From Bacteroidales bacterium (GTDB lineage: Bacteria; Bacteroidota; Bacteroidia; Bacteroidales; JAFGXI01), in NCBI GenBank assembly GCA_016936665.1, contig JAFGXI010000005.1, positions 1 to 64,000 of the forward strand: 64,000 nucleotides of DNA. Reading direction: 5' to 3'. Within the stretch, counting starts at the first letter, position 1, and each line of letters begins with the position of its first letter. Made by a program: the position numbers and the translations under genes. This document shows, one piece after another, positions 33,876-44,464 of the stretch. The notes under the pieces are model-generated. The model had not been told where the DNA came from. It worked only from the letters and a program-made list of their open reading frames with translations, and ran no database searches.

Positions 33876-36593
33876 TTGAGTCGTTTTTTATTCATACTAG
33901 TATTGGTTATCGGTTTGGTTTCGAGTGTGTTTGCACAAAAAGATATCGACCAAAAAACCTTATACAAGATGTCGCAGGAAGCCTTCGATAAAGAAGCGTT
34001 TGCTACGGCTCTGCCTTTGTTGCTCAAGTACGATTCTTTATACCCCGGCGACTATGAAATTCGATACAGAATAGGAGCTTGTTATTTAAATAGTGAGTTT
34101 GAGCGAACTAAAGCTATTCCATATATCGAAGAAGCTTTAAATGCTGATAGAAAAGCCCTGCCTTCAATTGCATTTAAAGACTTGGGAGGCTTATACCATC
34201 TAGCATATAGGCTAGAGGAATCGGCCGAAATGTATAGAGAATACATGAAAATGGAACCTGTAGAACGTCAGCAAATCGAGCATTTGTTATACTCCTTAGA
34301 AACAGCCAAAGTGCTAATGCACGACTCTCTAGTTCTTAGAATTGAAAACATTGGGAAACCGGTCAACACAAAGCATTCAGAAATTACACCTTATGTTTCT
34401 GCCGACGAATCTATTTTATATTATCAAGATAGAGAAACAAGAGATTTTTATGTGGCTTATTACAAAGACGATAAATGGGCTCAAAAAGTAAAACTAGACA
34501 TCCCCTATGTTAAAAATTATCAGATAGTTAAGTTTGCGGGGATTTCTCCTAGTGGTGACCAAATATTTATTCAGCTCGGAGATTCTAACAATACCGACAT
34601 TTATTATGGCGATAATTTTTTAAAAACATGTAATCAGCTTCAAGTTTTCGACGAAAATATAAATTCGCCTTATCATGAGAGTAGTTTGAGTTTATCGCCT
34701 GATGGAAACATCTTATATTTTTGCAGCGACCGACCGGGAGGTTACGGAGGCTTCGATATTTACCAATGCGAAAAAGACACTAACGGAAAATGGGGAGTAG
34801 CTATTAATTTAGGTCCTGTAATCAATACCGAGTACGACGAGCTGTTTCCATTTATTCATCCGAGTATGCAGAAAATGTTTTTCAGTAGTAATGGACATCA
34901 AACAATGGGCGGATACGATATTTTTGAAGTTCTATATTACGACGATGCATGGCAAACTGTAAAAAATGTTGGTTACCCGATTAATACTAGTTTCGATGAG
35001 CTAAGTTATTCGATGACCGCTAAAGGCAGTTCGGCGTACCTTTTCTCGACACGCAACGACAAAACCAATCACTTCGATATTTATAAAATATACCTCAAAG
35101 AAAGTATTCCGCTTACGCTTGTTAAAGGTAAAATTTTGGCTGGCGATCCTCCAAAACCGATTTCTGCCGAAATACAAGTGATAGACAAAACCAATTTAAA
35201 GCCACTCAAATACATATATAATCCTAATCCTCAAACAGGAAATTATTTGATGATCTTCCCTCCGGGTAAAGATTACGATATGATTATTAAAGCTAAAGGC
35301 TATAAACCTTATGTCATCAATATTTATATTCCGAATCAGACGTACTTCTATGAGAACTTTCAGGAGATTATCTTGAATCCGATACGGGTTAACTCGTTAG
35401 GAGAAACAATTGGCGAAGAAATTACGGTTACCAATACGTTTTACGATATCTATAAAAATTATAACGATAGTGTAGCAGAGGTCGATAGCTCGTTAATAAA
35501 AAATTACGACGAACTTTTAAATTTAGTAGAGAAATTAATTCAAACAACCGACACTTTCGGCCTATATTCCATCAGCAACAATCTTGAAAAAATTGACAGC
35601 ATTACCTCTAATCCCGATGAAGTAGCGCCACAAAAAGATTACGATTATTTGTTTTCTTTGGTAGAAGAAGCCATCGAAACAACCGATTCAACAGCACTTA
35701 GAATTCTTGATGAAAATTCCACACCTCATATATCATATCAAAGTCGATATTTCTATTACGAAGAAGATGAAAACGAATCCTTTAACCCTGTTTTTGTTAA
35801 CAACGATACAATTTTTGCTGTAAGATTGTTAACAGATAAATTAAAAGAACGTAACAACGAAATTTTATCGAAGGAAATAGTCAGCACCGACTCAATTCAA
35901 CAAATCCCACAGGTGAAAAACATCACGAAATGTAGTGTTTATTTTAATAGTGAAAGTAGCATTATCGAAAACAAATACATCGACAGACTTACAGAAATTG
36001 CAGAACTTATTGCAGATAACCCCAATTTATATTTAAGAATTACAGGATTCTCAAATAGAAAAGAAGACCCTCAAGTTGCTGTGTCGAGAGCTATTGAGGT
36101 GCGCTCATTTATGAGCTCGAAAGGCTTAGATGTTGAAAAAACCAAAACGCTAGCTTCGGCCGGTAATGACGCATTTAATAAAAACAATCAAAAAGCAGAG
36201 CTTTATATTTTTGAATCTGGTCAGCCTATTTATGCAGAAGGAGAATATTCATCAGCCGTAAAACTCAATCAGGAAATTGCCCCTCAAATTGAAGATAAAC
36301 AAGAAGTTGTATCCATAGAAAATAAGGAAGGTTATCCAAAATTAGCACAGTTTGGTACAGGAGTAGAATATACAGTTCAAATAGCTTCTGGAGCGAATTT
36401 CCTCGAATTAAAAGACGAATTCTTTAAAGGAAAATCCGATATAGAATATTATCAATACCACCATTTATACAAATACATTATTGGACGTTACGAAACCTCC
36501 GGACAAGCTTATCGCATGCAATTGAAGTTAATTGAAGAAGGTTTTGAAGGCGCTTTTGTGGTTACATTTAAAAATGGAGTAAGAGTTGAGTAA
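33876..36593 (+). CDS. TPR-PD40-OmpA-SPOR envelope protein
   Basis: 905 residues starting at TTG, directly behind an in-frame TAA and at the start of a good signal peptide (FILVLVIGLVSSVFAQ). In order: TPR repeats (25-135), PD40/WD40-like beta-propeller strands (160-400, with SLSPDGNILYFCSDRPGGYG), a CarboxypepD_reg-like module (412-500), a linker with a duplicated 30-residue segment (LLNLVEKLIQTTDT / LFSLVEEAIETTDS), an OmpA peptidoglycan-binding domain (680-790, VYFNSESSIIENKYIDRL) and a SPOR domain (830-905). Close to the PorE-type proteins of type IX secretion, but the added SPOR is unusual. It overlaps the next gene by eight bases and heads a signalling operon. Confidence 0.88.
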   Translation: MSRFLFILVLVIGLVSSVFAQKDIDQKTLYKMSQEAFDKEAFATALPLLLKYDSLYPGDYEIRYRIGACYLNSEFERTKAIPYIEEALNADRKALPSIAFKDLGGLYHLAYRLEESAEMYREYMKMEPVERQQIEHLLYSLETAKVLMHDSLVLRIENIGKPVNTKHSEITPYVSADESILYYQDRETRDFYVAYYKDDKWAQKVKLDIPYVKNYQIVKFAGISPSGDQIFIQLGDSNNTDIYYGDNFLKTCNQLQVFDENINSPYHESSLSLSPDGNILYFCSDRPGGYGGFDIYQCEKDTNGKWGVAINLGPVINTEYDELFPFIHPSMQKMFFSSNGHQTMGGYDIFEVLYYDDAWQTVKNVGYPINTSFDELSYSMTAKGSSAYLFSTRNDKTNHFDIYKIYLKESIPLTLVKGKILAGDPPKPISAEIQVIDKTNLKPLKYIYNPNPQTGNYLMIFPPGKDYDMIIKAKGYKPYVINIYIPNQTYFYENFQEIILNPIRVNSLGETIGEEITVTNTFYDIYKNYNDSVAEVDSSLIKNYDELLNLVEKLIQTTDTFGLYSISNNLEKIDSITSNPDEVAPQKDYDYLFSLVEEAIETTDSTALRILDENSTPHISYQSRYFYYEEDENESFNPVFVNNDTIFAVRLLTDKLKERNNEILSKEIVSTDSIQQIPQVKNITKCSVYFNSESSIIENKYIDRLTEIAELIADNPNLYLRITGFSNRKEDPQVAVSRAIEVRSFMSSKGLDVEKTKTLASAGNDAFNKNNQKAELYIFESGQPIYAEGEYSSAVKLNQEIAPQIEDKQEVVSIENKEGYPKLAQFGTGVEYTVQIASGANFLELKDEFFKGKSDIEYYQYHHLYKYIIGRYETSGQAYRMQLKLIEEGFEGAFVVTFKNGVRVE

Positions 36594-37140
36594 AAAGATT
36601 TTGACATATGGATTTATTGTTATTCTGATGATAATCGGTCTCAAAGTCCGTGCTCAACAATTTACCGAATACGACTTAAAAGCAGCCTATGTTTACAATT
36701 TTTCGAAATTTGTAAAATGGCCCGATCAAGCATTCAGCAACGATACTAGCAAATTTGTTATCACGATTATTGGAGAAAGCCCTATTACACCAGTATTATT
36801 TCAAGCTCTTAAAAACAAGAAAGTAATGAATCGGTCCATAAAAATTCAGGTTATCGATCGTGTTGAGGATATAGGCAAGACGCATATTTTATTTGTTTCG
36901 AAAGATATGCAAACGCAGATTACGAATATAATTAAAGTTACAGAACATAAACCAATTCTAGTTGTTGGCGATATAATCGAAGGGTTTTGCCAAAATGGGG
37001 GCATTATCAACTTTACCCAAAAATCTTCTAAATACAGATTTGAGATCAATAATATATCGGCGCAAAATGCCGGTTTAAAAATTAGCTCTAAACTTTTAGC
37101 ATTAGCAAGAATAATTAGCAGTGAAGAAATTAAATTTTAG
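36586..37140 (+). CDS. YfiR-family (DUF4154) periplasmic protein
   Basis: 184 residues starting at TTG, overlapping the upstream stop. Signal peptide ends KVRAQQ. The body is the YfiR pattern: [71 protein letters not shown] and [20 protein letters not shown]. YfiR of Pseudomonas sits in the periplasm and holds down the CHASE8 cyclase YfiN. Here the following gene encodes a CHASE8-type kinase, so the same brake role is likely. Only one Cys is visible in the mature part, unlike the redox pairs of Pseudomonas YfiR. Confidence 0.88.
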   Translation: MSKKILTYGFIVILMIIGLKVRAQQFTEYDLKAAYVYNFSKFVKWPDQAFSNDTSKFVITIIGESPITPVLFQALKNKKVMNRSIKIQVIDRVEDIGKTHILFVSKDMQTQITNIIKVTEHKPILVVGDIIEGFCQNGGIINFTQKSSKYRFEINNISAQNAGLKISSKLLALARIISSEEIKF

Positions 37141-39460
37141 ATATCATTCTATTAGGCTTAAGCTGATTTTTATAATGCTGGTAACTAGTATTATAGCTTT
37201 AACTATTGCTTTTATCATTTTCTCATATTACGACTCTTCAGACTTCAAGCAACGCAAAGTACAGAACTTGTCAATTTTAGCAGAAACCATTTCGTTAAAC
37301 CTTACAGCTTCAATTACTTTCAACGATGCGCACTCGGCAAATGAAGTTTTAAATACCCTTAAAGTCGATCAGCACATCAGACAGGCAGGCTTGTATTTAC
37401 CCGACAATACTTTGTTTACAGAAGTTAAGTTCGACTCCGAAGAATATTACGTGGTGCCACACTATAATAGCGTCGATACATCATTTTTTATAAAAGAATA
37501 CCGTTTGATAGTGATTAAGCCAATATACGACGAAATGGAAACTGAAAAACTCATAGGTAAATTCTATTTAATTAGCGATACCGTTGAGGTTTATCATAGA
37601 ATGCGTCAGTTTTTATTGTTGTTATTGATCATTTTAATTGCATCGAGTTTGGTCTCTTATTTTATAGCTAACATTCTACAAAAAATTGTTTCTGCACCTC
37701 TAATTCGGCTCACAAATACCATGAAGGAGATAGCCGACCATAAAAGTTTCGATTATCGAATTACAGAAAAACGAAGCGACGAGATAGGAACCTTGATGTA
37801 TAGTTTTAATGAGTTGTTAAGCCAGATACAAAAAACAAATCAAGCGCTTGTTTTAGCTAAAGAGCAAGCAGAGCACTCTGCAAAAATTAAGGAAGAGTTT
37901 CTAGCAAATATGAGTCATGAGATAAGAACGCCAATGAATGGCATCGTTGGAATGGCCGAGCTTTTAGGTGAAACAAAATTAACTTCGGAACAACTCGATT
38001 ATCTTAACCATATAAATATATCAGCAGAAAACTTATTGGTAATAATAAACGATATTCTAGATTACTCTAAAATTGAAGCCGGTAAAATGGATATCGAATT
38101 TATACAGTTCGATTTATTTAAAGTTTTCGAAAATCTTGAACAATCCTTTAAGGTTAAAGCTAAGGAGAAGAATCTGAATTTGATGTTCGAAATTGAAGAA
38201 GGAACGCCTCAATTTATTATTGGAGACCAAGTTCGCTTGTCACAAGTATTAATAAACCTAATTGGCAATGCACTTAAATTTACAAACAAAGGTCATGTTA
38301 AGGTAAAAGCCAAACTGGAAAAAGAATTTGAAAAAACACAACACATTAGATTCGAAGTAGAAGACTCGGGCATTGGAATACCACCAGAAAAATTAGAATC
38401 CATATTCCATAGTTTTAGTCAAGCCAAAGCCAGTACAACAAGAGAATATGGGGGAACAGGATTAGGGCTTACAATATCAAAACAATTGGTTGAGCTTCAA
38501 GGAGGGCATATGCATGTCGAAAGTTCCGAAGAAACAGGAAGTTTGTTTAGTTTTTATATCATTTTTAAAAAATCACAACAGCAAATCAAGAAAAAAGACG
38601 AAAAACCCGAGAAAAAAGAAATCATTGTGGGCGCAAACAACAAAATAAAATTGTTGGTTGCCGAAGATAATAAAATCAATCAAGTGTTGGTAAAGACAGT
38701 GCTTACCAATCATCATTTTAATGTTGAAATTGTTGAAAATGGAGCCTTAGTTTTAGATGCACTCGATAGAGAGTCATACGATCTATTATTGCTCGATTTG
38801 CACATGCCTGTTATGGATGGTTACGAAGCCACTAAACAGATACGACATTCCGATAAATCTTATCAAAACATCCCAATAATAGCCTTAACAGCAGCAGCAA
38901 TTAAAGGCGAACAAGAAAAATGTATGGAGTATGGAATGAATGAGTACATTACTAAACCATTTAAAGCAGAAGTACTGATTAAAACTATTCAAACATTATT
39001 GCCACATAAGTATAATAAGGTGGTGGAAATAGAGGCTGTTGTAGAAGAAACAAACGTAGAAATCCAAACAGACCGAGAAGAATTTACTATATTAGTTGTA
39101 GAAGATAATAAGGTAAATCAAATATTAGCAAGAAGCGTTTTAAGCAAAGTAGGTTATATCGTAGAAGTTGTAAATAATGGAAAAGAAGCCGTAGATTTAA
39201 CCAACAGAAAAACTTTCGATTTAATATTTATGGATTTGCATATGCCGGTTATGGACGGCATTGAAGCGACAAGGCAAATTCGTGCAAATACCAATAATCG
39301 TTGCAATAAAAAACCAATAATTGCACTAACGGGAGCAAATGCTAACAACGAAGAGCAGAGATGTCTCGAAATAGGTATGTCGGGATATTTAACAAAACCT
39401 TTTAAACAAAAAGAATTATTAGAAATCATTCAAAAATTTAAACACAATGGGAACAATTGA
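37121..39460 (+). CDS. CHASE8-HAMP hybrid histidine kinase with two receivers
   Basis: 779 residues from GTG, overlapping yfiR-like by 20 bases. Transmembrane segments at about 12-33 and 160-182 flank a periplasmic CHASE8-like domain ([34 protein letters not shown]). HAMP follows (185-240), then HisKA with [16 protein letters not shown] (His266), the ATPase domain ([22 protein letters not shown]) and two receivers, with Asp559 ([11 protein letters not shown]) and Asp705 ([11 protein letters not shown]). It should sense an envelope state through the YfiR-like protein and pass phosphate via its receivers to the HPt protein. Stop is TGA, one of very few in the window. Confidence 0.92.
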   Translation: MKKLNFRYHSIRLKLIFIMLVTSIIALTIAFIIFSYYDSSDFKQRKVQNLSILAETISLNLTASITFNDAHSANEVLNTLKVDQHIRQAGLYLPDNTLFTEVKFDSEEYYVVPHYNSVDTSFFIKEYRLIVIKPIYDEMETEKLIGKFYLISDTVEVYHRMRQFLLLLLIILIASSLVSYFIANILQKIVSAPLIRLTNTMKEIADHKSFDYRITEKRSDEIGTLMYSFNELLSQIQKTNQALVLAKEQAEHSAKIKEEFLANMSHEIRTPMNGIVGMAELLGETKLTSEQLDYLNHINISAENLLVIINDILDYSKIEAGKMDIEFIQFDLFKVFENLEQSFKVKAKEKNLNLMFEIEEGTPQFIIGDQVRLSQVLINLIGNALKFTNKGHVKVKAKLEKEFEKTQHIRFEVEDSGIGIPPEKLESIFHSFSQAKASTTREYGGTGLGLTISKQLVELQGGHMHVESSEETGSLFSFYIIFKKSQQQIKKKDEKPEKKEIIVGANNKIKLLVAEDNKINQVLVKTVLTNHHFNVEIVENGALVLDALDRESYDLLLLDLHMPVMDGYEATKQIRHSDKSYQNIPIIALTAAAIKGEQEKCMEYGMNEYITKPFKAEVLIKTIQTLLPHKYNKVVEIEAVVEETNVEIQTDREEFTILVVEDNKVNQILARSVLSKVGYIVEVVNNGKEAVDLTNRKTFDLIFMDLHMPVMDGIEATRQIRANTNNRCNKKPIIALTGANANNEEQRCLEIGMSGYLTKPFKQKELLEIIQKFKHNGNN

Positions 39461-39782
39461 TTTAACGTACTTAAATTCGGTTACCGATGGCGATAGCACA
39501 CTTGTGAAAGAACTAATAGATATTTTTAAAGCACAAGTTCCTGAATATATTGAAGAGTTTAATGCCGCAATGCAAACCCAAAATGCCGATGTAATTGGTA
39601 AAATTGCTCATAAAGCAAAATCGTCGGTTGCGATTATGGGAATGACTCAATTAGCCGAAGAGTTAAAAGAACTCGAAAATAAAGGAAGAGAAGGGAACTT
39701 CGATGCTAAAATATATCAAAATTTCATCGATAGTTTCGAGAAGCAATGCGCTTTAGCTATCGAAGAATTAGAAGCACTGTAG
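39447..39782 (+). CDS. Histidine phosphotransfer (HPt) protein
   Basis: 111 residues, a complete four-helix HPt domain with phospho-acceptor His55 in [16 protein letters not shown]. It overlaps the kinase gene by 14 bases and is thus its dedicated relay partner, carrying phosphate from the receivers to a final regulator that is not in this operon. No output domain. Its stop lies seven bases from that of the convergent FAD protein gene. Confidence 0.93.
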   Translation: MGTIDLTYLNSVTDGDSTLVKELIDIFKAQVPEYIEEFNAAMQTQNADVIGKIAHKAKSSVAIMGMTQLAEELKELENKGREGNFDAKIYQNFIDSFEKQCALAIEELEAL

Positions 39783-39789
39783 TTTTTTG

Positions 39790-41340
39790 TTAACGAATCA
39801 AATTAGCAATTTGCTCAGCAACTCGTTCGCCATCTACAGCTGCAGAGACAATACCACCAGCATATCCCGCACCCTCTCCGGCAGGGAAAAGATTGGTTAT
39901 TTGTTGGTGATTTAATAAGTCTTTATCTCTGGGGATTCGAACAGGCGAAGATGTTCTCGACTCAACGCCAATAATTACAGCGTCGTGGTGAATGTATCCT
40001 CTTAATTTTCGCCCAAAAGCTAAAAATCCTTTTTGTAAACGCTCTCTAATGCCATCGGGGAGCCAAAAATGCAAAGGCGATGAGATTATACCAGGATGAT
40101 ATGAGGTAGATGGTAAATTTTTAGAAAGCTTGTTGTTTATAAAATCGTCGAGTCGCTGTGCGGGTGCAATTTGACCTCCGCCGCCATTAATAAAAGCCAA
40201 ATGTTCCAATTCTTGTTGAAATTTTAAACCGGCTAATACGCCTTCTGCAGCATATTCTTTTAAATCATCTTGCGTTATTTGAACAACCATGCCGGAGTTA
40301 GCATACTTCGAATCTCTTTTTGATGGAGACATTCCGTTAACTACAATTTCTTCTGGCCCTGTTGATGCCGGTACAATAAATCCACCCGGGCACATGCAAA
40401 ACGAATACACACCTCTATTTTCAACTTGAGTAACTAAGCTATATGAGGCCGCGGGTAAATACTCGTCGCGAATTGTGCAACTATACTGAATGCTATCTAT
40501 TAACGATTGTGGATGTTCAACACGAACACCCATAGCAAATTCTTTAGCTTCAATTTGAATCGATTTGTCATGCAATAAGTAATAAATATCTCTGGCAGAA
40601 TGGCCTGTAGCAAGAACAACAGCCTTTCCTTCAAACACTTTTCCATTGGCTTTTACAGCAATAATTTGTTGGTTTTCGATAATAAAATCATCAACTCTGT
40701 GCTGAAAATGCACTTCTCCTCCAGACTCAATAATACGTTGTCGAATCGATTGAATAATTCTAGGTAGTTTATTGGTTCCGATATGAGGATGGGTATCTAC
40801 AAGAATTTCCGGATCGGCACCATGTAGAGTGAGAATATCTAGAACTCGACGTACATTGCCTCTTTTTTTAGAGCGAGTGTACAATTTACCATCCGAAAAA
40901 GTACCGGCACCGCCTTCTCCAAATGCGTAATTAGAATCGGGATCGACAATATGACTACGATTAATCTTTGCCAAATCGCGTTTACGTTCGCTCACTGTTT
41001 TCCCTCTTTCGATCACAATTGGTTTAAACCCCAATTCTATAAGCCTAAGAGCAGCAAATAACCCGGCAGGGCCAGCTCCAACAACAAGAACAGGTGTTTT
41101 ATCTGTAACGTTGAGGTAATGATAATCAAATGTTTTTTCCGGTAGCGACTCATCAATATAAACCTTGAGCCACACATTAATTTTAACGTCTTTTTTACGA
41201 GCGTCTATAGATTTTTTTTCAATCTCTACACCATTTATCCGCTTTGCCTCAACGCCTAATTGATCTGCAATAAAAGACGTTGAACTTTTAATTTCCGAAG
41301 AAGCTTTGGGAGAGAGTACCAAGTATAATTCTTTAATCAT
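39790..41340 (-). CDS. FAD-dependent oxidoreductase-like protein (COG2509 type)
   Basis: 516 residues. A 90-residue N-terminal alpha/beta part (KELYLVLSPKASSEIKSSTS) leads to a dinucleotide-binding motif VLVVGAGPAGLFAALRLIEL and IVIERG, then AFGEGGAGTFSDGKLYTRSK, AVVLATGHSARDIYYLL, MCPGGFIVPAST and the C-terminal FPAGEGAGYAGGIVSAAVDG. The family resembles geranylgeranyl-reductase-like flavoproteins; its substrate is not known. The downstream partner on the minus strand is none; purN lies 14 bases upstream, likely the same transcript. Confidence 0.85.
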   Translation of the reverse strand: MIKELYLVLSPKASSEIKSSTSFIADQLGVEAKRINGVEIEKKSIDARKKDVKINVWLKVYIDESLPEKTFDYHYLNVTDKTPVLVVGAGPAGLFAALRLIELGFKPIVIERGKTVSERKRDLAKINRSHIVDPDSNYAFGEGGAGTFSDGKLYTRSKKRGNVRRVLDILTLHGADPEILVDTHPHIGTNKLPRIIQSIRQRIIESGGEVHFQHRVDDFIIENQQIIAVKANGKVFEGKAVVLATGHSARDIYYLLHDKSIQIEAKEFAMGVRVEHPQSLIDSIQYSCTIRDEYLPAASYSLVTQVENRGVYSFCMCPGGFIVPASTGPEEIVVNGMSPSKRDSKYANSGMVVQITQDDLKEYAAEGVLAGLKFQQELEHLAFINGGGGQIAPAQRLDDFINNKLSKNLPSTSYHPGIISSPLHFWLPDGIRERLQKGFLAFGRKLRGYIHHDAVIIGVESRTSSPVRIPRDKDLLNHQQITNLFPAGEGAGYAGGIVSAAVDGERVAEQIANLIR

Positions 41341-41354
41341 TGCCTCAAATATTT

Positions 41355-41924
41355 TTATAATTGACGAACAATATCTTGAATGACTGTAGGAAAATGTAGC
41401 ATTTCAAGTTCGTGTATTTTATTGGCAACATCTTGAGCCGAATCGTTTTTGTTTACGGGGCACTTGGCTTGAAAAATAGTTTGCCCCTCGTCGTAATTTT
41501 TATTGACATAGTGAATAGTAATGCCACTCTCAGAATCCTTTTGGTCAACAACAGCTCGATGAACATGCATACCATACATACCCTTACCACCATGTTTTGG
41601 CAATAAAGCAGGATGAATATTTATTATTTTATCAGGAAAAGCATCGATCAAAAACTCAGGAATTAGCAATAAATAACCGGCTAAAACAATAAAATCGATT
41701 TGGTGTTCACTTAACAAAGTAAGTAAATCATTTTTTGTATTTAAAAAAGACTTGGGCTTGAAAATCGCTTTTGTGCCTAACGCAATAGCCTTATCTAAAA
41801 CCCCTGCATGTTCTTTATTACTAATAACTAAGGACACTTTAATATCTGATTTATTACTAAAAAATCGGATGATGTTTTCTGCATTAGAGCCTGTTCCAGA
41901 GGCAAATATGGCGATGTGTTTCAT
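41355..41924 (-). CDS. purN: Phosphoribosylglycinamide formyltransferase
   Basis: 189 residues, the usual size. It transfers formyl from 10-formyl-THF to GAR in purine synthesis. Visible marks: IAIFASGTGSNAENIIRFF (phosphate site), VLAGYLLLIPEFLIDAFPDK, IINIHPALLPKHGGKGMYG with the catalytic Asn and His, and ESGITIHYVNKNYDEGQTIF with the catalytic Asp. Upstream partner none; the FAD protein gene follows on the same strand. Confidence 0.96.
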   Translation of the reverse strand: MKHIAIFASGTGSNAENIIRFFSNKSDIKVSLVISNKEHAGVLDKAIALGTKAIFKPKSFLNTKNDLLTLLSEHQIDFIVLAGYLLLIPEFLIDAFPDKIINIHPALLPKHGGKGMYGMHVHRAVVDQKDSESGITIHYVNKNYDEGQTIFQAKCPVNKNDSAQDVANKIHELEMLHFPTVIQDIVRQL

Positions 41925-42070
41925 GTTAGATCAAATTTTAGCTTAAAAAATAATGCAATTTAATGCTACAACCTACCTTCAATTATCTATTAATAAATCA
42001 AATAAAAGACTTACGCTTCCATAATAATTATCAAATAGGTTAATAATTTCATCCAAAAAAATACTTTTTG

Positions 42071-42102
42071 TTTGAATAATTATCGTAGAATTTATTTCTT
42101 TG
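42071..42102 (+). promoter_or_regulatory. Promoter of acpP-fabF-rnc
   Basis: TTTG (42071-42074), a 20-base spacer and TTTCTTTG (42095-42102) fit the Bacteroidota -33/-7 pair with one mismatch in the -7. The acpP ATG follows 43 bases later. Confidence 0.6.
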
Positions 42103-42145
42103 CAAAGTTAAAATTAAAATTATTTATTAATCAAAATTTAAAGTT

Positions 42146-42382
42146 ATGTCAGACATCAATTCAAGAGTTAAAGCTATCATTGTTGATAAGTTAGGTGTAG
42201 ACGAAAATGAAGTTACTAATGAGGCTAGCTTCACAAACGATTTGGGAGCAGATTCATTAGATACTGTAGAGTTGATAATGGAGTTCGAAAAAGAATTTAA
42301 TATTGCTATTCCAGATGATCAAGCAGAAGGCATCGGTACTGTAGGTGACGCTGTTAAATACATCGAAGAAAACGCAAAGTAA
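42146..42382 (+). CDS. acpP: Acyl carrier protein
   Basis: 78 residues, acidic four-helix carrier of fatty-acid synthesis. The phosphopantetheine attachment site is Ser37 in [16 protein letters not shown]. It carries growing acyl chains on the 4'-phosphopantetheine added by a PPTase. Followed by fabF and rnc in the standard order; 35 bases to fabF. Confidence 0.98.
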   Translation: MSDINSRVKAIIVDKLGVDENEVTNEASFTNDLGADSLDTVELIMEFEKEFNIAIPDDQAEGIGTVGDAVKYIEENAK

Positions 42383-42417
42383 TTTTATTTTATTCACAAG
42401 TAAATTAAGTTTTAGAT

Positions 42418-43671
42418 ATGGATCTTAAAAGAGTTGTAGTTACAGGAGTTGGAACAATAAATCCTTTGGGTCATTCGGTTAAAGAATACTGGGATAATCT
42501 TGAAAAGGGGGTTAGTGGTGCCAACATGATTACATTGTTTGATGCCAGTAAATTTAAAACTCAGTTTGCTTGTGAAGTTAAAAATTTCGACCCACAAGAG
42601 TATATCGACCGAAAAGAAGCGCGTAAATTAGATCGTTACGCGCAGTTTGCGTTGGTTGCTGCTGATGAAGCATATAATGATGCCAAATTGGGTGAAGCAG
42701 ATTTAGACTTAGACAAATCTGGCGTTATTTGGGCTTCGGGTATTGGCGGTATTAACACCTTGCTTAACGAAATTCGTGATTTTGTTAATGGCGATGGAAC
42801 TCCAAGATTCAGTCCGTTTTTTATCCCAAAAATGATTTCGGATATCGCGGCTGGTCATATTTCTATGAAGTACAATTTCCGTGGACCTAACTTTGGTACA
42901 GTATCGGCATGTGCTTCTTCAACTAATGCACTTATAGATGCATTTAATTACATCCGTTTAGGCAAAGCAAAACTATTTATTACCGGAGGCTCTGAGGCTG
43001 CTATTAATGAAGCAGGGATGGGAGGATTTAGCTCAATGCATGCTATCTCTTCTCGTAACGATGAGTTTGCTACAGCTTCTAGACCATTCGACATAAACAG
43101 AGATGGCTTTGTTATGGGTGAAGGCGGGGCTGCTCTTATTTTAGAAGAGCTAGATCATGCATTAGCTCGTGGTGTAAAAATTTATGCTGAGCTTGTTGGA
43201 GGTGGTATGAGTGCAGATGCTCACCATCTTACTGCTCCACATCCTGAAGGTAAAGGTGCTATTAACGTGATGACTTATGCCTTAGAGGATGCTAATCTTA
43301 AACCGGAGGATGTAGATTACATCAACGTACACGGTACTGCAACTCCGCTCGGAGATATTGCAGAAACAATTGCTATTAAATCTATATTTGGAGAGCATGC
43401 TTATAAGCTAAATATAAGCTCAACAAAATCTATGATGGGGCACTTACTTGGAGCTGCCGGTGCTGTTGAAAGTTTAGCTGCAATCATGACTATAGAAAGG
43501 GGTGTTATCCCTCCTACCATAAACTTGAAAAATTTAGATGAAAATATTGATCCGAAATTAAATTTGACACCAAATACTGCTCAAAAAAGAGTTGTAAATG
43601 TTGCTTTAAGTAACACTTTTGGCTTCGGTGGACATAATGCTTCGGTTATTTTTAAAAGATATCAAGGATAA
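42418..43671 (+). CDS. fabF: Beta-ketoacyl-ACP synthase II
   Basis: 417 residues. It condenses malonyl-ACP with acyl-ACP to lengthen fatty acids. Catalytic Cys165 in VSACASSTNAL, His305 in NVHGTATPLGD and His342 in MGHLLGAAGAVES form the condensing-enzyme triad; the end FGFGGHNASVIFKR is typical. Normal length and start, second gene of the acpP operon. Confidence 0.98.
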   Translation: MDLKRVVVTGVGTINPLGHSVKEYWDNLEKGVSGANMITLFDASKFKTQFACEVKNFDPQEYIDRKEARKLDRYAQFALVAADEAYNDAKLGEADLDLDKSGVIWASGIGGINTLLNEIRDFVNGDGTPRFSPFFIPKMISDIAAGHISMKYNFRGPNFGTVSACASSTNALIDAFNYIRLGKAKLFITGGSEAAINEAGMGGFSSMHAISSRNDEFATASRPFDINRDGFVMGEGGAALILEELDHALARGVKIYAELVGGGMSADAHHLTAPHPEGKGAINVMTYALEDANLKPEDVDYINVHGTATPLGDIAETIAIKSIFGEHAYKLNISSTKSMMGHLLGAAGAVESLAAIMTIERGVIPPTINLKNLDENIDPKLNLTPNTAQKRVVNVALSNTFGFGGHNASVIFKRYQG

Positions 43672-43731
43672 TTGTCTTTTAATCATCTTTCTTGATTGTC
43701 GTTAGACATTCATATTTCATTTATTAAATAA

Positions 43732-44460
43732 GTGTTTGGCTTGTTTTGTTGTAGATTTACACGAGTAAAAAAAGATTCGTTGGCTTATAGAATAAAGCTA
43801 ATTACTGGATTTTACCCAAAAAATATCCATATATATCAACAAGCCCTAACACATAAGTCTGTCGCTCAAGCTGGAAACAACGGTTTTATGCTCGATAACG
43901 AAAGACTAGAATATTTAGGCGATGCAGTGCTTGACGCCATTTTAGCAGACTTTCTTTTTAAAAAATTTCCGTACGAAAATGAAGGATTTCTTACTCAACT
44001 TCGTTCTAAGGTAGTTAACAGAAAACAACTATCTAATCTAGCTGTAAGCATAGGATTGGACAATTTACTTTTTGTCGATAACAAAAGAAAATCGGTACAT
44101 AGTAGCATTTTTGGTAATGCTTTCGAAGCTTTTATTGGAGCAATATATTTAGATAAAGGTTTCGAAAAGACCTATAAATACGTATCAAACGATATTTTAC
44201 AAAATCACATCGATATTTGTGAACTTAAATCGATGGAAAGTAATTATAAAAGTAAATTGCTTGAATGGGTTCAAAAACAAAATCAATTAGTAAGTTATAG
44301 GACAGTCGAAAATCCTGAAAAAGAGAACACTTTTATTTCATCGGTAATCTTAGAAGGTAAAGAACATCAAAATGCCATCGGGCATTCAAAAAAGGAAGCC
44401 GAACAAAACGCATCTTTTATTGCCCTTAAGGCATTAGGACTGATAGAAACCGATTTTTAA
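43732..44460 (+). CDS. rnc: Ribonuclease III
   Basis: 242 residues, probably from GTG at 43732 (no ATG nearby in frame before the conserved part). The nuclease domain has the signature NERLEYLGDAVLDAILADFL and HSSIFGNAFEAFIGAIYLDK with the metal-binding Glu/Asp; the last 70 residues are a double-stranded RNA-binding domain (NYKSKLLEWVQKQNQLVSYR ... SKKEAEQNASFIALKAL). It processes rRNA precursors and structured mRNAs. Confidence 0.95.
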   Translation: MFGLFCCRFTRVKKDSLAYRIKLITGFYPKNIHIYQQALTHKSVAQAGNNGFMLDNERLEYLGDAVLDAILADFLFKKFPYENEGFLTQLRSKVVNRKQLSNLAVSIGLDNLLFVDNKRKSVHSSIFGNAFEAFIGAIYLDKGFEKTYKYVSNDILQNHIDICELKSMESNYKSKLLEWVQKQNQLVSYRTVENPEKENTFISSVILEGKEHQNAIGHSKKEAEQNASFIALKALGLIETDF

Positions 44461-44464
44461 TGTA

